Of a stretch of DNA of 64,000 bases, positions 1-7,215 are shown one piece after another (the first letter of the stretch is position 1; each line of letters starts with the position of its first letter). Location: contig NZ_JACXAD010000017.1 in NCBI RefSeq assembly GCF_014699115.1, forward strand, positions 1-64,000. Direction: 5' to 3'. The notes under the pieces were generated by a model, which saw nothing but the letters and a program-made list of their open reading frames with translations, searched no databases and was not told the origin of the DNA. The position numbers were made by a program, and so were the translations under genes. The stretch comes from Hymenobacter montanus (GTDB lineage Bacteria > Bacteroidota > Bacteroidia > Cytophagales > Hymenobacteraceae).

Positions 1-76
1 AAGGGTTTGGGCCCGGTTCAAGGGTTTGGGCCCGGTTCAAGGGTTTGGGCCCGGTTCAAGGGTTTGGGCCCGGTTC
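1..76. repeat. 19-bp tandem repeat, four copies
   Basis: Four consecutive copies of a 19-bp unit (AAGGGTTTGGGCCCGGTTC) begin at the first base, so the array may extend beyond the window. A single imperfect copy of the unit lies at 4270-4286, upstream of the intact DUF4385-like gene, so the array looks like a local expansion of that gene's upstream sequence next to the decayed copy that follows. There are no spacers, so it is not CRISPR-like. Confidence 0.9.
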
Positions 77-114
77 AGATATCCATATGCCACGCGGTTT
101 CCGTATGGCACCTA

Positions 115-257
115 ATACCGTTTAATTACGCGCTATATTTCAATATTTTATATTTCAGACGGCTCCCCGAGTTGTATCGCGTAGGCTAAAGCTTCCTGCT
201 AGTACCCCATACAAGGGCCAAATTCGGCCCTTATGGCGCTTCAACGATGCCGAGCGG
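115..257 (+). pseudogene. Decayed 5' fragment of a DUF4385-like gene
   Basis: This stretch aligns base by base with the start of the intact gene at 4343: the conceptual product IPFNYALYF...PELYRVG matches MPFDYTLDF...PELYRVG of the intact copy. The start codon has become ATA, a stop follows the RVG residues, and only about the first 45 codons are recognisable. The upstream 97-114 segment also resembles 4325-4342. The rest of the gene is missing: by about base 395 the similarity has moved to the next gene of the intact pair. It is a decayed segmental duplicate. Confidence 0.8.
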
Positions 258-429
258 AACCGAGATCTCTCTCACTTCGGTTGAATCGAAGGTCGGCGGA
301 TTCAACGATTAAATTAATTCTGTATGCACGCGAGATGCTTCGGCTTCGCGGATGCTAGATCAGCAGAACGGTCTACGCACCACGCACGCACCAACCTCCA
401 CCTTTGCTACTTTCCTGCATTTCAGCCTT

Positions 430-626
430 ATGAGCACTGCCCAACCTTCCAACATCGGGAAAAAGAAATTATCCTGAGTACCGGGCATACGCCCTTTACA
501 CTTGGGGGCCACTATGAACGAAGTTCGTACGCTGGTCGGCAAGCTCGAGGAGACTGAAGGGTCGGGCAACGATGATTCTGAGCACCAAGCCTGTAACTAC
601 CACGAAGGCGAATTATTCTTACTATA
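430..626 (+). pseudogene. Decayed copy of the acidic 161-aa gene found intact at 4972
   Basis: The sequence from the ATG at 430 (MSTAQPSNI, then a one-base frameshift and EKEIILSTG in the next frame) matches the start of the intact gene at 4972 (MSKSQPSSI...ENEIILGTG). Similarity continues through the region equivalent to TMDEVRTLVG and the acidic stretch, and fades near 626. The non-coding segment just before the ATG also matches 4940-4971. With the fragment at 115-257 this shows that the two-gene block was duplicated once, then broken by deletion and frameshift. Confidence 0.8.
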
Positions 627-708
627 ACATGGACGGGGTTCGCGTTTCAGCCATAAAAAAGAAAAAGCTAACCCCAGCAGCGTATCCACCCAAAGTTTTA
701 GCGTAGAC

Positions 709-1482
709 ATGATACTAACTGATAAAGCTGGAAACGACCTTCGACGCCGTTTGCTCACGGAATGGGGTGGTTTTATCGACACCCTATACGACGCGGAACA
801 GCTTCCGAAGCTCCAGGAGGAAGAGGCAATCCCGTCATCGTGGTTGCGAATAACAGGCTCGTCTTGCACTGCTGTTGTTGCTGAGCTCTGGGGTGAAGCG
901 CGTGAAGCATTGCCTCGCTTTGTCGAGTACCTGAGTCAGTCCACGTTGAATATGATAGTAACTAATGGTCGGTTAGGTCCCATGCTTGTCTACTACATTC
1001 AGGATTGGAATAAAGGTGACTTCGACGACTACCCCCCCGACATCGCCCAATACTTCGAAGATGGCTTTATGCTGGCTGGTTTGCCGACGCCGATCGAGCA
1101 GATCGAGGCTTTTGAGCAGTCTACCGGAAAGATTCCAGCCAGCCTAAAGCGCTTATGGCAAGTACACGGATTCATGTTGCTCAAGAATGGGGCGTTCCTG
1201 TCATCACTGGATCGGACTTTGAAAGAGTTCTGTGACTCCCCCAGAGTCTTAGGCTTAAGAAAAGTTTCTTATGACCCCAAAGAGCAATATGAGTGCCTGG
1301 CCATCGCTAATGTATGGAAGGAACTGCCCTTCTGCTTCATCAGGAAGCCGGGCACTTGCTGTTGGGAAGACGTCGTTGTTGAGGCATATCGAGATAGGGA
1401 CAAGGTAGACCCACCAGGAAATACGCACCTCGATGACCTGCTAACCGATTGGACCTTTAGCGAGTGGAGCCCCCTGAGTTAA
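709..1482 (+). CDS. SUKH (SMI1/KNR4)-like putative immunity protein
   Basis: This 257-residue soluble protein has no signal peptide or membrane segment. The segment around residues 126-157 (TPIEQIEAFEQ...IPASLKRLWQVHG) has the form of the SUKH/SMI1-KNR4 core, in which a helix with the pattern I..FE...G..P..L...W precedes the beta sheet. SUKH proteins commonly neutralise secreted nuclease or other polymorphic toxins by direct binding; that role is inferred here, since no toxin gene is visible to the left. The N-terminal 120 residues are not recognised. It is the first of five small genes that look like an immunity cluster. Base composition is closer to the surrounding genome than that of the next three genes. 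Confidence 0.6.
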   Translation: MILTDKAGNDLRRRLLTEWGGFIDTLYDAEQLPKLQEEEAIPSSWLRITGSSCTAVVAELWGEAREALPRFVEYLSQSTLNMIVTNGRLGPMLVYYIQDWNKGDFDDYPPDIAQYFEDGFMLAGLPTPIEQIEAFEQSTGKIPASLKRLWQVHGFMLLKNGAFLSSLDRTLKEFCDSPRVLGLRKVSYDPKEQYECLAIANVWKELPFCFIRKPGTCCWEDVVVEAYRDRDKVDPPGNTHLDDLLTDWTFSEWSPLS

Positions 1483-1702
1483 ATTTAGCCCGACAACCGC
1501 TGGGAGAGAACACAATGACTTCAACCAAAATTTGGCAGGTGATAAGTTACATACAACGTTAAAAACATGATTCACGAAACTTAGCCTCAGAATGAGATAA
1601 TGCGTTTGTCTGTATCTTAGAAGAGGTTTAGTAACTTGAAAATCAATTTAGTGGGAATGGTGAAGAATTAATCATAATCTTTAATGACAAGGAGGATGGG
1701 GT

Positions 1703-2158
1703 ATGTACTTAGATAAAAGTATTGAGAAGATTAAGGCCCTTAATACATTTGAAGATTGGGAGTTTAAAGGCTGTTCTGACCAAGAAATCCAAGCAATAGA
1801 ACAAGAACTTCCTAATGGCTTAAAACTACCTGGTGCGTATGTGGAATTTCTCCGATTTTGCGGACACGGGCTGGCATTTTTCCTCCAAGGAGAGAATTTT
1901 TTCTATTCCCATGTTCTGAGAATGCAAAAAAAAAGGGAGTTAGAAAAATTAATGGAAAGTGATGGATATAATGGCAGCTTGAAAGGAGCGTTTGCTGCGG
2001 ATATGTTTATGATTTATCAGCACCATGGCGGAGAATTCGTTCGTTTCTTAAAACTTACCGATGGGAATGATCCTGCCATATATTATTTTAAGGATGCTAT
2101 AAATTTCATGGGTTATCATAAGCAGGAGGATTCTTTTTCGGTATATTTTTTTGTTTGA
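1703..2158 (+). CDS. SUKH-1 (SMI1/KNR4) family putative immunity protein
   Basis: This 151-residue protein has the SUKH-1 signature: an N-terminal helix, CSDQEIQAIEQEL followed by LKLPGAYVEFLRFCGHG, then alternating strands with FLQGENFFY and later KLTDGNDPAIYYF. The length is normal for a stand-alone SUKH immunity protein. An AAGGAGG sequence lies about 10 bases before the ATG. The gene is markedly AT-rich compared with the 60% GC-type genes to its right, which points to horizontal acquisition. Its stop overlaps the TTG proposed as start of the next gene, so the two are probably co-transcribed and may be translationally coupled. Confidence 0.75.
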   Translation: MYLDKSIEKIKALNTFEDWEFKGCSDQEIQAIEQELPNGLKLPGAYVEFLRFCGHGLAFFLQGENFFYSHVLRMQKKRELEKLMESDGYNGSLKGAFAADMFMIYQHHGGEFVRFLKLTDGNDPAIYYFKDAINFMGYHKQEDSFSVYFFV

Positions 2159-2519
2159 GATAGAAAAATATATACAAATACATACTGCAATAGTTCTAAA
2201 TAGCCCTCAAGTTTTGCAGGATAAAATAATGAGCTATAAAAATAAATTACACGAATTAGTGACTTTATTTACACCAATTAAGGAAAAGTATGACCGTTAC
2301 ATAAATAACTACCTTCTGAATAGATATACTGACGCATTGGCAGACATTTATACTTTATTTATGACTTGGAAGGAATCATGTAAGTCAGACTTCCTTATTT
2401 CTGCGACCCCAAAATTTTTAGAAGCAAATCAAGACATTCCAGAGAAAGAGCTTATTGTCCAGAAAATGGAAGAAGCAAAAGAATTAGTACGGGAAATTTT
2501 TTCATTAATTGATAACTAA
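2151..2519 (+). CDS. Hypothetical helical protein in immunity cluster
   Basis: This 122-residue product is not recognised. It is predicted from composition to be mostly helical (long amphipathic stretches such as KNKLHELVTLF and EEAKELVREIFSL), with no signal peptide. The start is uncertain: the TTG at 2151 overlaps the previous gene by eight bases, whereas an internal ATG at 2229 (MSYKNKL) would remove 26 residues. Position between a SUKH gene and a YbjN-like gene, and the same AT-rich composition, suggest it belongs to the same imported immunity or anti-toxin block, but no function can be assigned. Confidence 0.6.
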   Translation: MFEIEKYIQIHTAIVLNSPQVLQDKIMSYKNKLHELVTLFTPIKEKYDRYINNYLLNRYTDALADIYTLFMTWKESCKSDFLISATPKFLEANQDIPEKELIVQKMEEAKELVREIFSLIDN

Positions 2520-2567
2520 ATATTATAGGCCTATAATAGGCTCATTTTAAGCATAAAAGCACTTAAA

Positions 2568-3029
2568 ATGATAGAAAATAAAGGTAAAATATTTCAGAAA
2601 ATAGTCAAATTTTTTAAAGAAGATGACTGGGAATTCATTGAGCTTGAAGAAGAACCAATCTTACGAATGGAGTTCCCGGGTCAAAATGGGCAATTGAATT
2701 GCTATGCCAAAGCTAGAGAATCACAACAGCAATTTGTTTTCTACTCAATTTGCCCCATCAAAGTACCAGAAAATAAACGATTAGAGATTGCAGAGTTTCT
2801 GACAAGAGCTAATTTCGGCATGGTATTCGGCAACTTCGAGCTAGATTTTGCTAATGGGGAAATTCGTTACAAAACCAACGCTGAGGTCGAGAATGACAAT
2901 TTGAGTTCAGCCCTGATTGGATCCTTAGTTTACGGTAACGTGATGATGATGGACCATTATCTACCGGGAATTATGTCTGTGATCAATGGTAATGTGTTGC
3001 CAGTAGATGCAATCGCGCAAATCGAATGA
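2568..3029 (+). CDS. YbjN-like (type III secretion chaperone-fold) protein
   Basis: This 153-residue acidic protein resembles the YbjN family: a helix (FQKIVKFFKED), strands around LRMEFPGQNGQLNCYAKA, FVFYSICPIKVPENKR, then a helix-strand unit (LEIAEFLTRANFG, GNFELDFANGEIRYKT). The fold is shared with class I secretion chaperones. YbjN domain proteins are found in many bacteria with poorly defined roles, and the domain also occurs near toxin and immunity genes. It is AT-rich, stands 48 bases after the previous gene and may share its transcript. A chaperone or immunity role here is inference only. Confidence 0.65.
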   Translation: MIENKGKIFQKIVKFFKEDDWEFIELEEEPILRMEFPGQNGQLNCYAKARESQQQFVFYSICPIKVPENKRLEIAEFLTRANFGMVFGNFELDFANGEIRYKTNAEVENDNLSSALIGSLVYGNVMMMDHYLPGIMSVINGNVLPVDAIAQIE

Positions 3030-3544
3030 TAGGCCACGTTGGTAACAAAATTAGCATAAGTTTAATACTTAATACAGTTAACTGATAACTGGGTGTCGCG
3101 TACTTAGAGATAGTTTCAAAATCTCTAGTTTAAATGAAAAGCAATTGAAATGCCTTAATTTTAGCCTTTCGAGAGAATTTATTTATATACAGCAATTTCG
3201 CCAAATGCTGACCAATCTTGAAATCAATTAATTGATGTTGCTCTGTGGATTTAATGTTCTGGTAATCCAGAAAGAATTAGATGCAACTTAAAGTAATTTC
3301 AACTTCATTTCGGCAATGATTAATTTTCACAGAAATGCAAATGGCTTAAAAATACAACGGGATATACAAGAATAAAAAATGAACGACGATGTAATTACCA
3401 ATGAGTCGGTTTCTGGTATAAAACGATTATGCTCCAACTGTTTCCAAAATTTAACTTATCAGATTTTTAACGTTTCAAACCACAGAAATAAGTAAAGACA
3501 ATGCTCTAATTGTCGATAAAACTGCGCGTAAACGAACCTGACGA
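3030..3544. other. AT-rich intergenic stretch with no gene seen
   Basis: About 515 bases of AT-rich sequence contain no convincing coding frame, RNA gene or strong terminator. The composition matches the preceding three genes, not the following one, so the right boundary of the imported segment probably lies near 3540. Promoter elements for the gene at 3545 are presumably here but no clear match to the Bacteroidetes consensus was found. Confidence 0.6.
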
Positions 3545-4219
3545 ATGATTTTCAATAGAAAAAAAGGAATTGTAGCAGACTGGTGGTTCGAGGATCGCCG
3601 ACGCCTGGTCTCTCCAACTAGTCGCACGGAGCTGCACCAACTCCTGGAAATGTGTCAGTCAGCGGCCCTTGTGCTGGAAGTGCACGACCTGTTTCGACCT
3701 TCCAGAGTAATCTTCGAAGGCTGGCTGCGCCCCAACCCGGATACCGGTGATACAGTCAGGGTGGAGGAGCCAGATGTTACCGTCGCCATTCCCCAAGAGA
3801 TTGGTAGTCGAGAGCTGGTAACTTACTGCGAGAAAGCCTTGGATAAACTAGAGCAGCAGCGTTCCTTTCTTTATCCGATTGACTTGTATATGATGGGAGC
3901 AGGGGTTGTTTTGGATGCTGATGGGCAGGAACAGGAACAACCTGATGTTACCTGGTTATGGGGGAAAACCCTGGATGCCCATATTGTTAACGTCTGCACG
4001 CAGAGCGATGCGTGGCTTCCTTATACCCTTCTAGCCCAGCCACAGCCCGCAGTGTGGAAACTTAACGCACCACGGCTGGAGGCGGCGCTTCAAGAGATTC
4101 AGAATCGGCTGGGCATCCTTCCATACATCAATAGTCACAGCGACCATGCGGTTATAGATGGTTTCCGGCTTAGTAACCACACTGATTGTGATGATGAAGT
4201 GCTTCCGACCTACTGGTAA
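3545..4219 (+). CDS. Hypothetical protein, possible immunity protein
   Basis: This 224-residue protein is not assigned to a family. It has no signal peptide or membrane helix and is rich in W, D and E (VADWWFEDRR near the N-terminus, DVTWLWGKTLDAH around residues 134-146, C-terminal DDEVLPTYW). The size and lack of export signal suit a cytoplasmic immunity protein, and its position at the end of the immunity-like cluster supports this weakly. GC content returns toward the genome norm, unlike the genes at 1703-3029, so it may have a separate origin. Confidence 0.55.
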   Translation: MIFNRKKGIVADWWFEDRRRLVSPTSRTELHQLLEMCQSAALVLEVHDLFRPSRVIFEGWLRPNPDTGDTVRVEEPDVTVAIPQEIGSRELVTYCEKALDKLEQQRSFLYPIDLYMMGAGVVLDADGQEQEQPDVTWLWGKTLDAHIVNVCTQSDAWLPYTLLAQPQPAVWKLNAPRLEAALQEIQNRLGILPYINSHSDHAVIDGFRLSNHTDCDDEVLPTYW

Positions 4220-4342
4220 CTCTAAAGAATGATGGATGGCAACAAAAGAGGATTTTTAGAAAAGGATTATGGTTTGGTCCCGGTTCTGAGGAGTTGCCGG
4301 GATCCGACATCCTGATACTACCCGGTTTTCGTATAGCGCCCG

Positions 4343-4837
4343 ATGCCGTTCGATTACACGCTAGATTTCCACACTGTCGATTTTCGCCAGCACCCCGAGT
4401 TGTATCGCGTGGGCCGGGGCGAGCAGGGCGTGCTGCTGGTGCAACCCTACAAGGGCGAAATCCTGCCCCACTGGCGCTTCAAAGATGCCGCGGCGGCTAC
4501 CGAGTCGTCCGAGGCGATTTACGCGTTGTTTGAGGCGTATTTGAAGGCTCATGATTTTGTGGGAGCCGACATGGCTCGGAAGTTTATTCAGATGGGCTTT
4601 ACCAGAGCCCGCCGCTACGCCAACCACCGCGGCGGCAAGAAATACGCCGGGCCCGTGCCCGCCGACAAGAAGGGGCAGAGCGGGGCCCACGGCCGCCCCG
4701 AACTACCCCGCACCAACCACCCAGATGAGGATAAAGTGGCCGCCGCGGCTATTTTTAAGCGCAAGTGGGACCAAGCCAAAACCCATCCCGAGTATCTGCG
4801 ACAGAAAGAAGCCTTCATCAAGAAATATGGCAAGTGA
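4343..4837 (+). CDS. DUF4385 family protein
   Basis: This 164-residue basic protein has the compact DUF4385 pattern: DYTLDFHTVDFRQHPELYRVGRGEQGVL near the start, then EILPHWRFKD, a helix with AIYALFEAYLKAHDFVGADMARKFIQMG, and FTRARRYANHRGGKKY around residues 90-106. The tail (residues 107-164) is charged and probably flexible, ending KEAFIKKYGK. The function of the family is unknown. A decayed copy of its first 45 codons lies at 115-257, and the following gene was duplicated with it. The ATG at 4343 is supported by conservation of this region in the decayed copy. Confidence 0.75.
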   Translation: MPFDYTLDFHTVDFRQHPELYRVGRGEQGVLLVQPYKGEILPHWRFKDAAAATESSEAIYALFEAYLKAHDFVGADMARKFIQMGFTRARRYANHRGGKKYAGPVPADKKGQSGAHGRPELPRTNHPDEDKVAAAAIFKRKWDQAKTHPEYLRQKEAFIKKYGK

Positions 4838-4938
4838 GTTGGTGCTTGGTGCCTGGTGCCTGGACCCAGAATAGATTCATATCAGAACAGCCAAGCACCA
4901 AGCACCAAGCACTAGGCACCAACACCCAAGCACCAACA
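4838..4938. repeat. GTGCTTGGTGCC-type inverted repeat
   Basis: The left part (4838-4863) has short tandem copies of TTGGTGCTTGGTGCCTGG and the right part (4891-4938) has tandem copies of its complement (CCAAGCACCAAGCACTAGG). Together they can form an imperfect hairpin between the DUF4385 gene and the next gene. A related fragment (AAGTGCTAGGCACCA) occurs at 43679-43697. This looks like a short dispersed intergenic repeat that varies in copy number by slippage. Confidence 0.75.
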
Positions 4939-4971
4939 ACTACCTTTGCCCCATCCTTTCATCTCAACTGT

Positions 4972-5457
4972 ATGAGCAAGTCCCAACCCTCCAGCATCGA
5001 GGAAAACGAAATTATTCTGGGTACCGGCATGGGCCCTTTGCGCTTTGGAGCCACCATGGACGAAGTTCGTACCCTGGTCGGCGAGCCCGAAGAGATTGAG
5101 GAGTCGGATGAAGACGACGATTTCGAGCACCAGGCCTGGAACTACCACGAAGACGACTACCTGCTGTCGCTCTACTTCGATCGCGAAGACGACTTCCGCC
5201 TAAGCTGCATCGAAACCGACAACCCCAACATGCGCCTCTTCGGCGAAGCCATTCACGGCCTCAGCCTGGACCAGGTAAAGGCCTTGATGCAGCGCAACAA
5301 CCAGCCGGAGCCCGAGCTTGAAACCATGGAAGAGGGAGCAGTACGCCTTTCCTACGAGAAGTCGATGATTGACCTGTATTTCGAAGAGGGAGAACTGCAG
5401 TTCGTCAATTTCGGCGTTTTCATTAATGACGATATGGAAGTACTGTGGCCCCAGTAA
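4972..5457 (+). CDS. Acidic hypothetical protein with one intact and one decayed copy
   Basis: This 161-residue, very acidic cytoplasmic protein is unassigned. It starts MSKSQPSSIEENEIILGTGMG and contains a D/E run at residues 42-52, WNYHEDDYLLSLYFD and a C-terminal MIDLYFEEGELQFVNFG. The repeated short strands with acidic loops recall small immunity proteins, but no family is recognised. The ATG at 4972 is chosen because the decayed copy at 430 begins at the equivalent position and because the upstream frame runs through repeat DNA. It is downstream of the DUF4385 gene and was duplicated with it, so the two probably form a unit. Confidence 0.7.
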   Translation: MSKSQPSSIEENEIILGTGMGPLRFGATMDEVRTLVGEPEEIEESDEDDDFEHQAWNYHEDDYLLSLYFDREDDFRLSCIETDNPNMRLFGEAIHGLSLDQVKALMQRNNQPEPELETMEEGAVRLSYEKSMIDLYFEEGELQFVNFGVFINDDMEVLWPQ

Positions 5458-5465
5458 GTTTAAGG

Positions 5466-5508
5466 TTATCCACATTATCCCGACTTTCAGCTGTGGATAA
5501 GTGGATAA
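5466..5508. promoter_or_regulatory. Cluster of DnaA-box sequences
   Basis: Within 43 bases there are two perfect TTATCCACA boxes in opposite orientation (5466-5474 on plus, 5492-5500 on minus), a near match at 5475-5483 (TTATCCCGA) and a one-mismatch box at 5500-5508. They lie in the spacer between two convergent genes and are followed by an AT-rich segment (5510-5590). This could be a DnaA titration or regulatory site, or part of an origin. The sequence match is direct; the function is inferred. Confidence 0.6.
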
Positions 5509-5586
5509 GTAGATGAAAGCAGCTAGTTTACCTACTGTTTATGAAGCTTTATCGAACAGGTACTCCTGTTAATTCTTTCTTTAATT

Positions 5587-5620
5587 AAAAAAGGCTGCTC
5601 CAACCGGAGCAGCCTTTTTA
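5587..5620. terminator. Bidirectional intrinsic terminator
   Basis: A nine-base-pair stem (GGCTGCTCC / GGAGCAGCC, 5593-5601 and 5606-5614) with an AACC loop is preceded by A residues and followed by T residues. It therefore works in both directions and serves the convergent genes ending at 5457 and 5643. Confidence 0.85.
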
Positions 5621-5642
5621 CATGCTGTGCAGTAGAGTTCAA

Positions 5643-7046
5643 TTATCCAAGAATGGCGCGGAACAGGAGGAAGAGCAAGCCCGATAGCACCATCGTGACG
5701 GGTAGGGTAAGTACCCAGGCCAGCGCAATGTTGCGAACCATTTGCGGGTTGATGTTCTTCACGCCGCGGCTGGCCACCATGGAGCCGGCGATAGATGACG
5801 TGAGTACGTGGGTGGTGGAGGAAGGTAGTCCGAACTGGGTGCTCACGCCAATCATGGCCGCGGCCACCAGCTCAGACGAAGCCCCTTGGGCGTAGCTCAG
5901 GTGTTCCTTGCCGATGCGCTCGCCAATGGTTTTCACGATGCGCTGCCAGCCAATCATGGTGCCGCAGGCCAGCGAGAGGCTAACTACCAGCAGCACCCAC
6001 CACGGAGCGTAGTCGGTGAAGGTGCGCATGTTGGCAATAGCGGCGTCGTAAATGCCCCGGTCCTGCGTGCTCAGGCTCACGTTGGGAGAGCTGAGGAGCT
6101 TTTTGGCGCGGTTGGCCAGCAGCAGTACGTCGCGCCGGATTTCGAAACGGGTGCGCTGGGGTAGCTCCTGAATGGTGGTTTTGCCCGCGAAGATGCGGTT
6201 GAGGTCGGTCGTTTGGGCCTGTACTTCGGCCAGGTTTTTCTGATCGTTGGGGCTGAGCTCGTCGCGGTTTACGCGGCTTATTACGTATTCTACTTTGCCC
6301 AGGGACTCGCGCAGGTCGAGCGGGTTTTTGGTTTGGTCCAGGGCGAAGTAAGTGGGCACGATACCAATGAGGATCAGCATAATCAGCCCAACGCCCTTCT
6401 GGCCATCGTTCGAGCCGTGGAAAAAGCTCACCAGCGTGCAGGTTATAATGAGCAGTAGCCGAATCCAGAGGGGTGGGGGCTTGCGCTTGTGAGGCTCCTT
6501 AAAAATGGCCTTGCTGGGCACGAAGCGCTTAAACAGGAACATCATGCCAATGGTGAGCGCGAAGCCCAGCAGCGGGCCCACGAGCAAGGCAATGCCCGTT
6601 TCGCCGGCTTTGCCCCAGTTCACGGCCGCACCACGGGAGCCCGGCAGCAGCGAAAAGGCGATGCCGACGCCCAAAATAGAGCCAATGAGGGCGTGGGAGC
6701 TCGAAGCCGGAATGCCGTAGTACCAGGTGCCGACATTCCAGATAATGGCCCCCAGGATGAGGGCCCCGACCATGGCGATGCCGTGATACACATTGACGTC
6801 GATCAGGCTCTCGACCGGCAGCAGGTACACAATGCCCATGGCTACGGCAATACCCCCGCTGAATACGCCGATGAAGTTCCAGAAGGCCGACCACACCACC
6901 GCCACCCAGGGCCGCAGCGTGTTGGTGTAAATAACCGTAGCCACGGCATTGGCGGTATCGTGGAAGCCATTGACGAACTCGAACGCGCAGGCGGCTAACA
7001 AACACACCCCGAGAAGCAGCAGCACGTGAGGTTCTAAACCAAACAT
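5643..7046 (-). CDS. pit: Inorganic phosphate transporter, PiT family
   Basis: This 467-residue polytopic membrane protein is a PiT-type low-affinity phosphate symporter. The two family repeats are visible: GFHDTANAVATVIYT near residue 28 and, in the second half, GASSELVAAAMIGVSTQFGLPSSTTHVLTSSIAG; the matching first-half motif is GIPASSSHALIGSILG. A soluble insert of about 130 residues lies in the middle (DLRESLGKVEYVISRVNRDEL onward), as in long PiT members. The ATG at 7046 begins right before a hydrophobic helix. The gene is transcribed alone, has a TAnnTTTG element about 40 bases upstream and a shared terminator downstream. Confidence 0.93.
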   Translation of the reverse strand: MFGLEPHVLLLLGVCLLAACAFEFVNGFHDTANAVATVIYTNTLRPWVAVVWSAFWNFIGVFSGGIAVAMGIVYLLPVESLIDVNVYHGIAMVGALILGAIIWNVGTWYYGIPASSSHALIGSILGVGIAFSLLPGSRGAAVNWGKAGETGIALLVGPLLGFALTIGMMFLFKRFVPSKAIFKEPHKRKPPPLWIRLLLIITCTLVSFFHGSNDGQKGVGLIMLILIGIVPTYFALDQTKNPLDLRESLGKVEYVISRVNRDELSPNDQKNLAEVQAQTTDLNRIFAGKTTIQELPQRTRFEIRRDVLLLANRAKKLLSSPNVSLSTQDRGIYDAAIANMRTFTDYAPWWVLLVVSLSLACGTMIGWQRIVKTIGERIGKEHLSYAQGASSELVAAAMIGVSTQFGLPSSTTHVLTSSIAGSMVASRGVKNINPQMVRNIALAWVLTLPVTMVLSGLLFLLFRAILG

Positions 7047-7085
7047 AAAGAGTGGATTGATGGAAATCTAGATTAAATGATACGT

Positions 7086-7093
7086 CAAAGGTA
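7086..7093 (-). promoter_or_regulatory. Promoter -7 element (TACCTTTG) for pit
   Basis: On the minus strand TACCTTTG matches the Bacteroidetes -7 consensus TAnnTTTG and lies about 40 bases before the pit ATG. No good TTG element was seen at the expected distance upstream. Confidence 0.55.
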
Positions 7094-7202
7094 GGGAGGC
7101 GGTCCGGCCCCGGTATGTTACCGAATTGTTTCCTGACGGCGAGCCGGGGCCGGAGCCCGGCCTTGGGGCCCCGGGGCAGCATCAGCTTGGGCGGTAGCGG
7201 CC

Positions 7203-7210
7203 TACTTTTG
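7203..7210 (+). promoter_or_regulatory. Promoter -7 element (TACTTTTG) for glyS, probably leaderless
   Basis: TACTTTTG is a perfect TAnnTTTG match. It ends five bases before the glyS ATG at 7216, so transcription would start at or within a few bases of the start codon, giving a leaderless or nearly leaderless message. No TTG element at the usual distance is evident. Confidence 0.55.
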
Positions 7211-7215
7211 TGGGC

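Noticed and set aside
1..76. CRISPR array
   Set aside because: The 19-bp units are directly adjacent without spacers, and no cas genes are visible.
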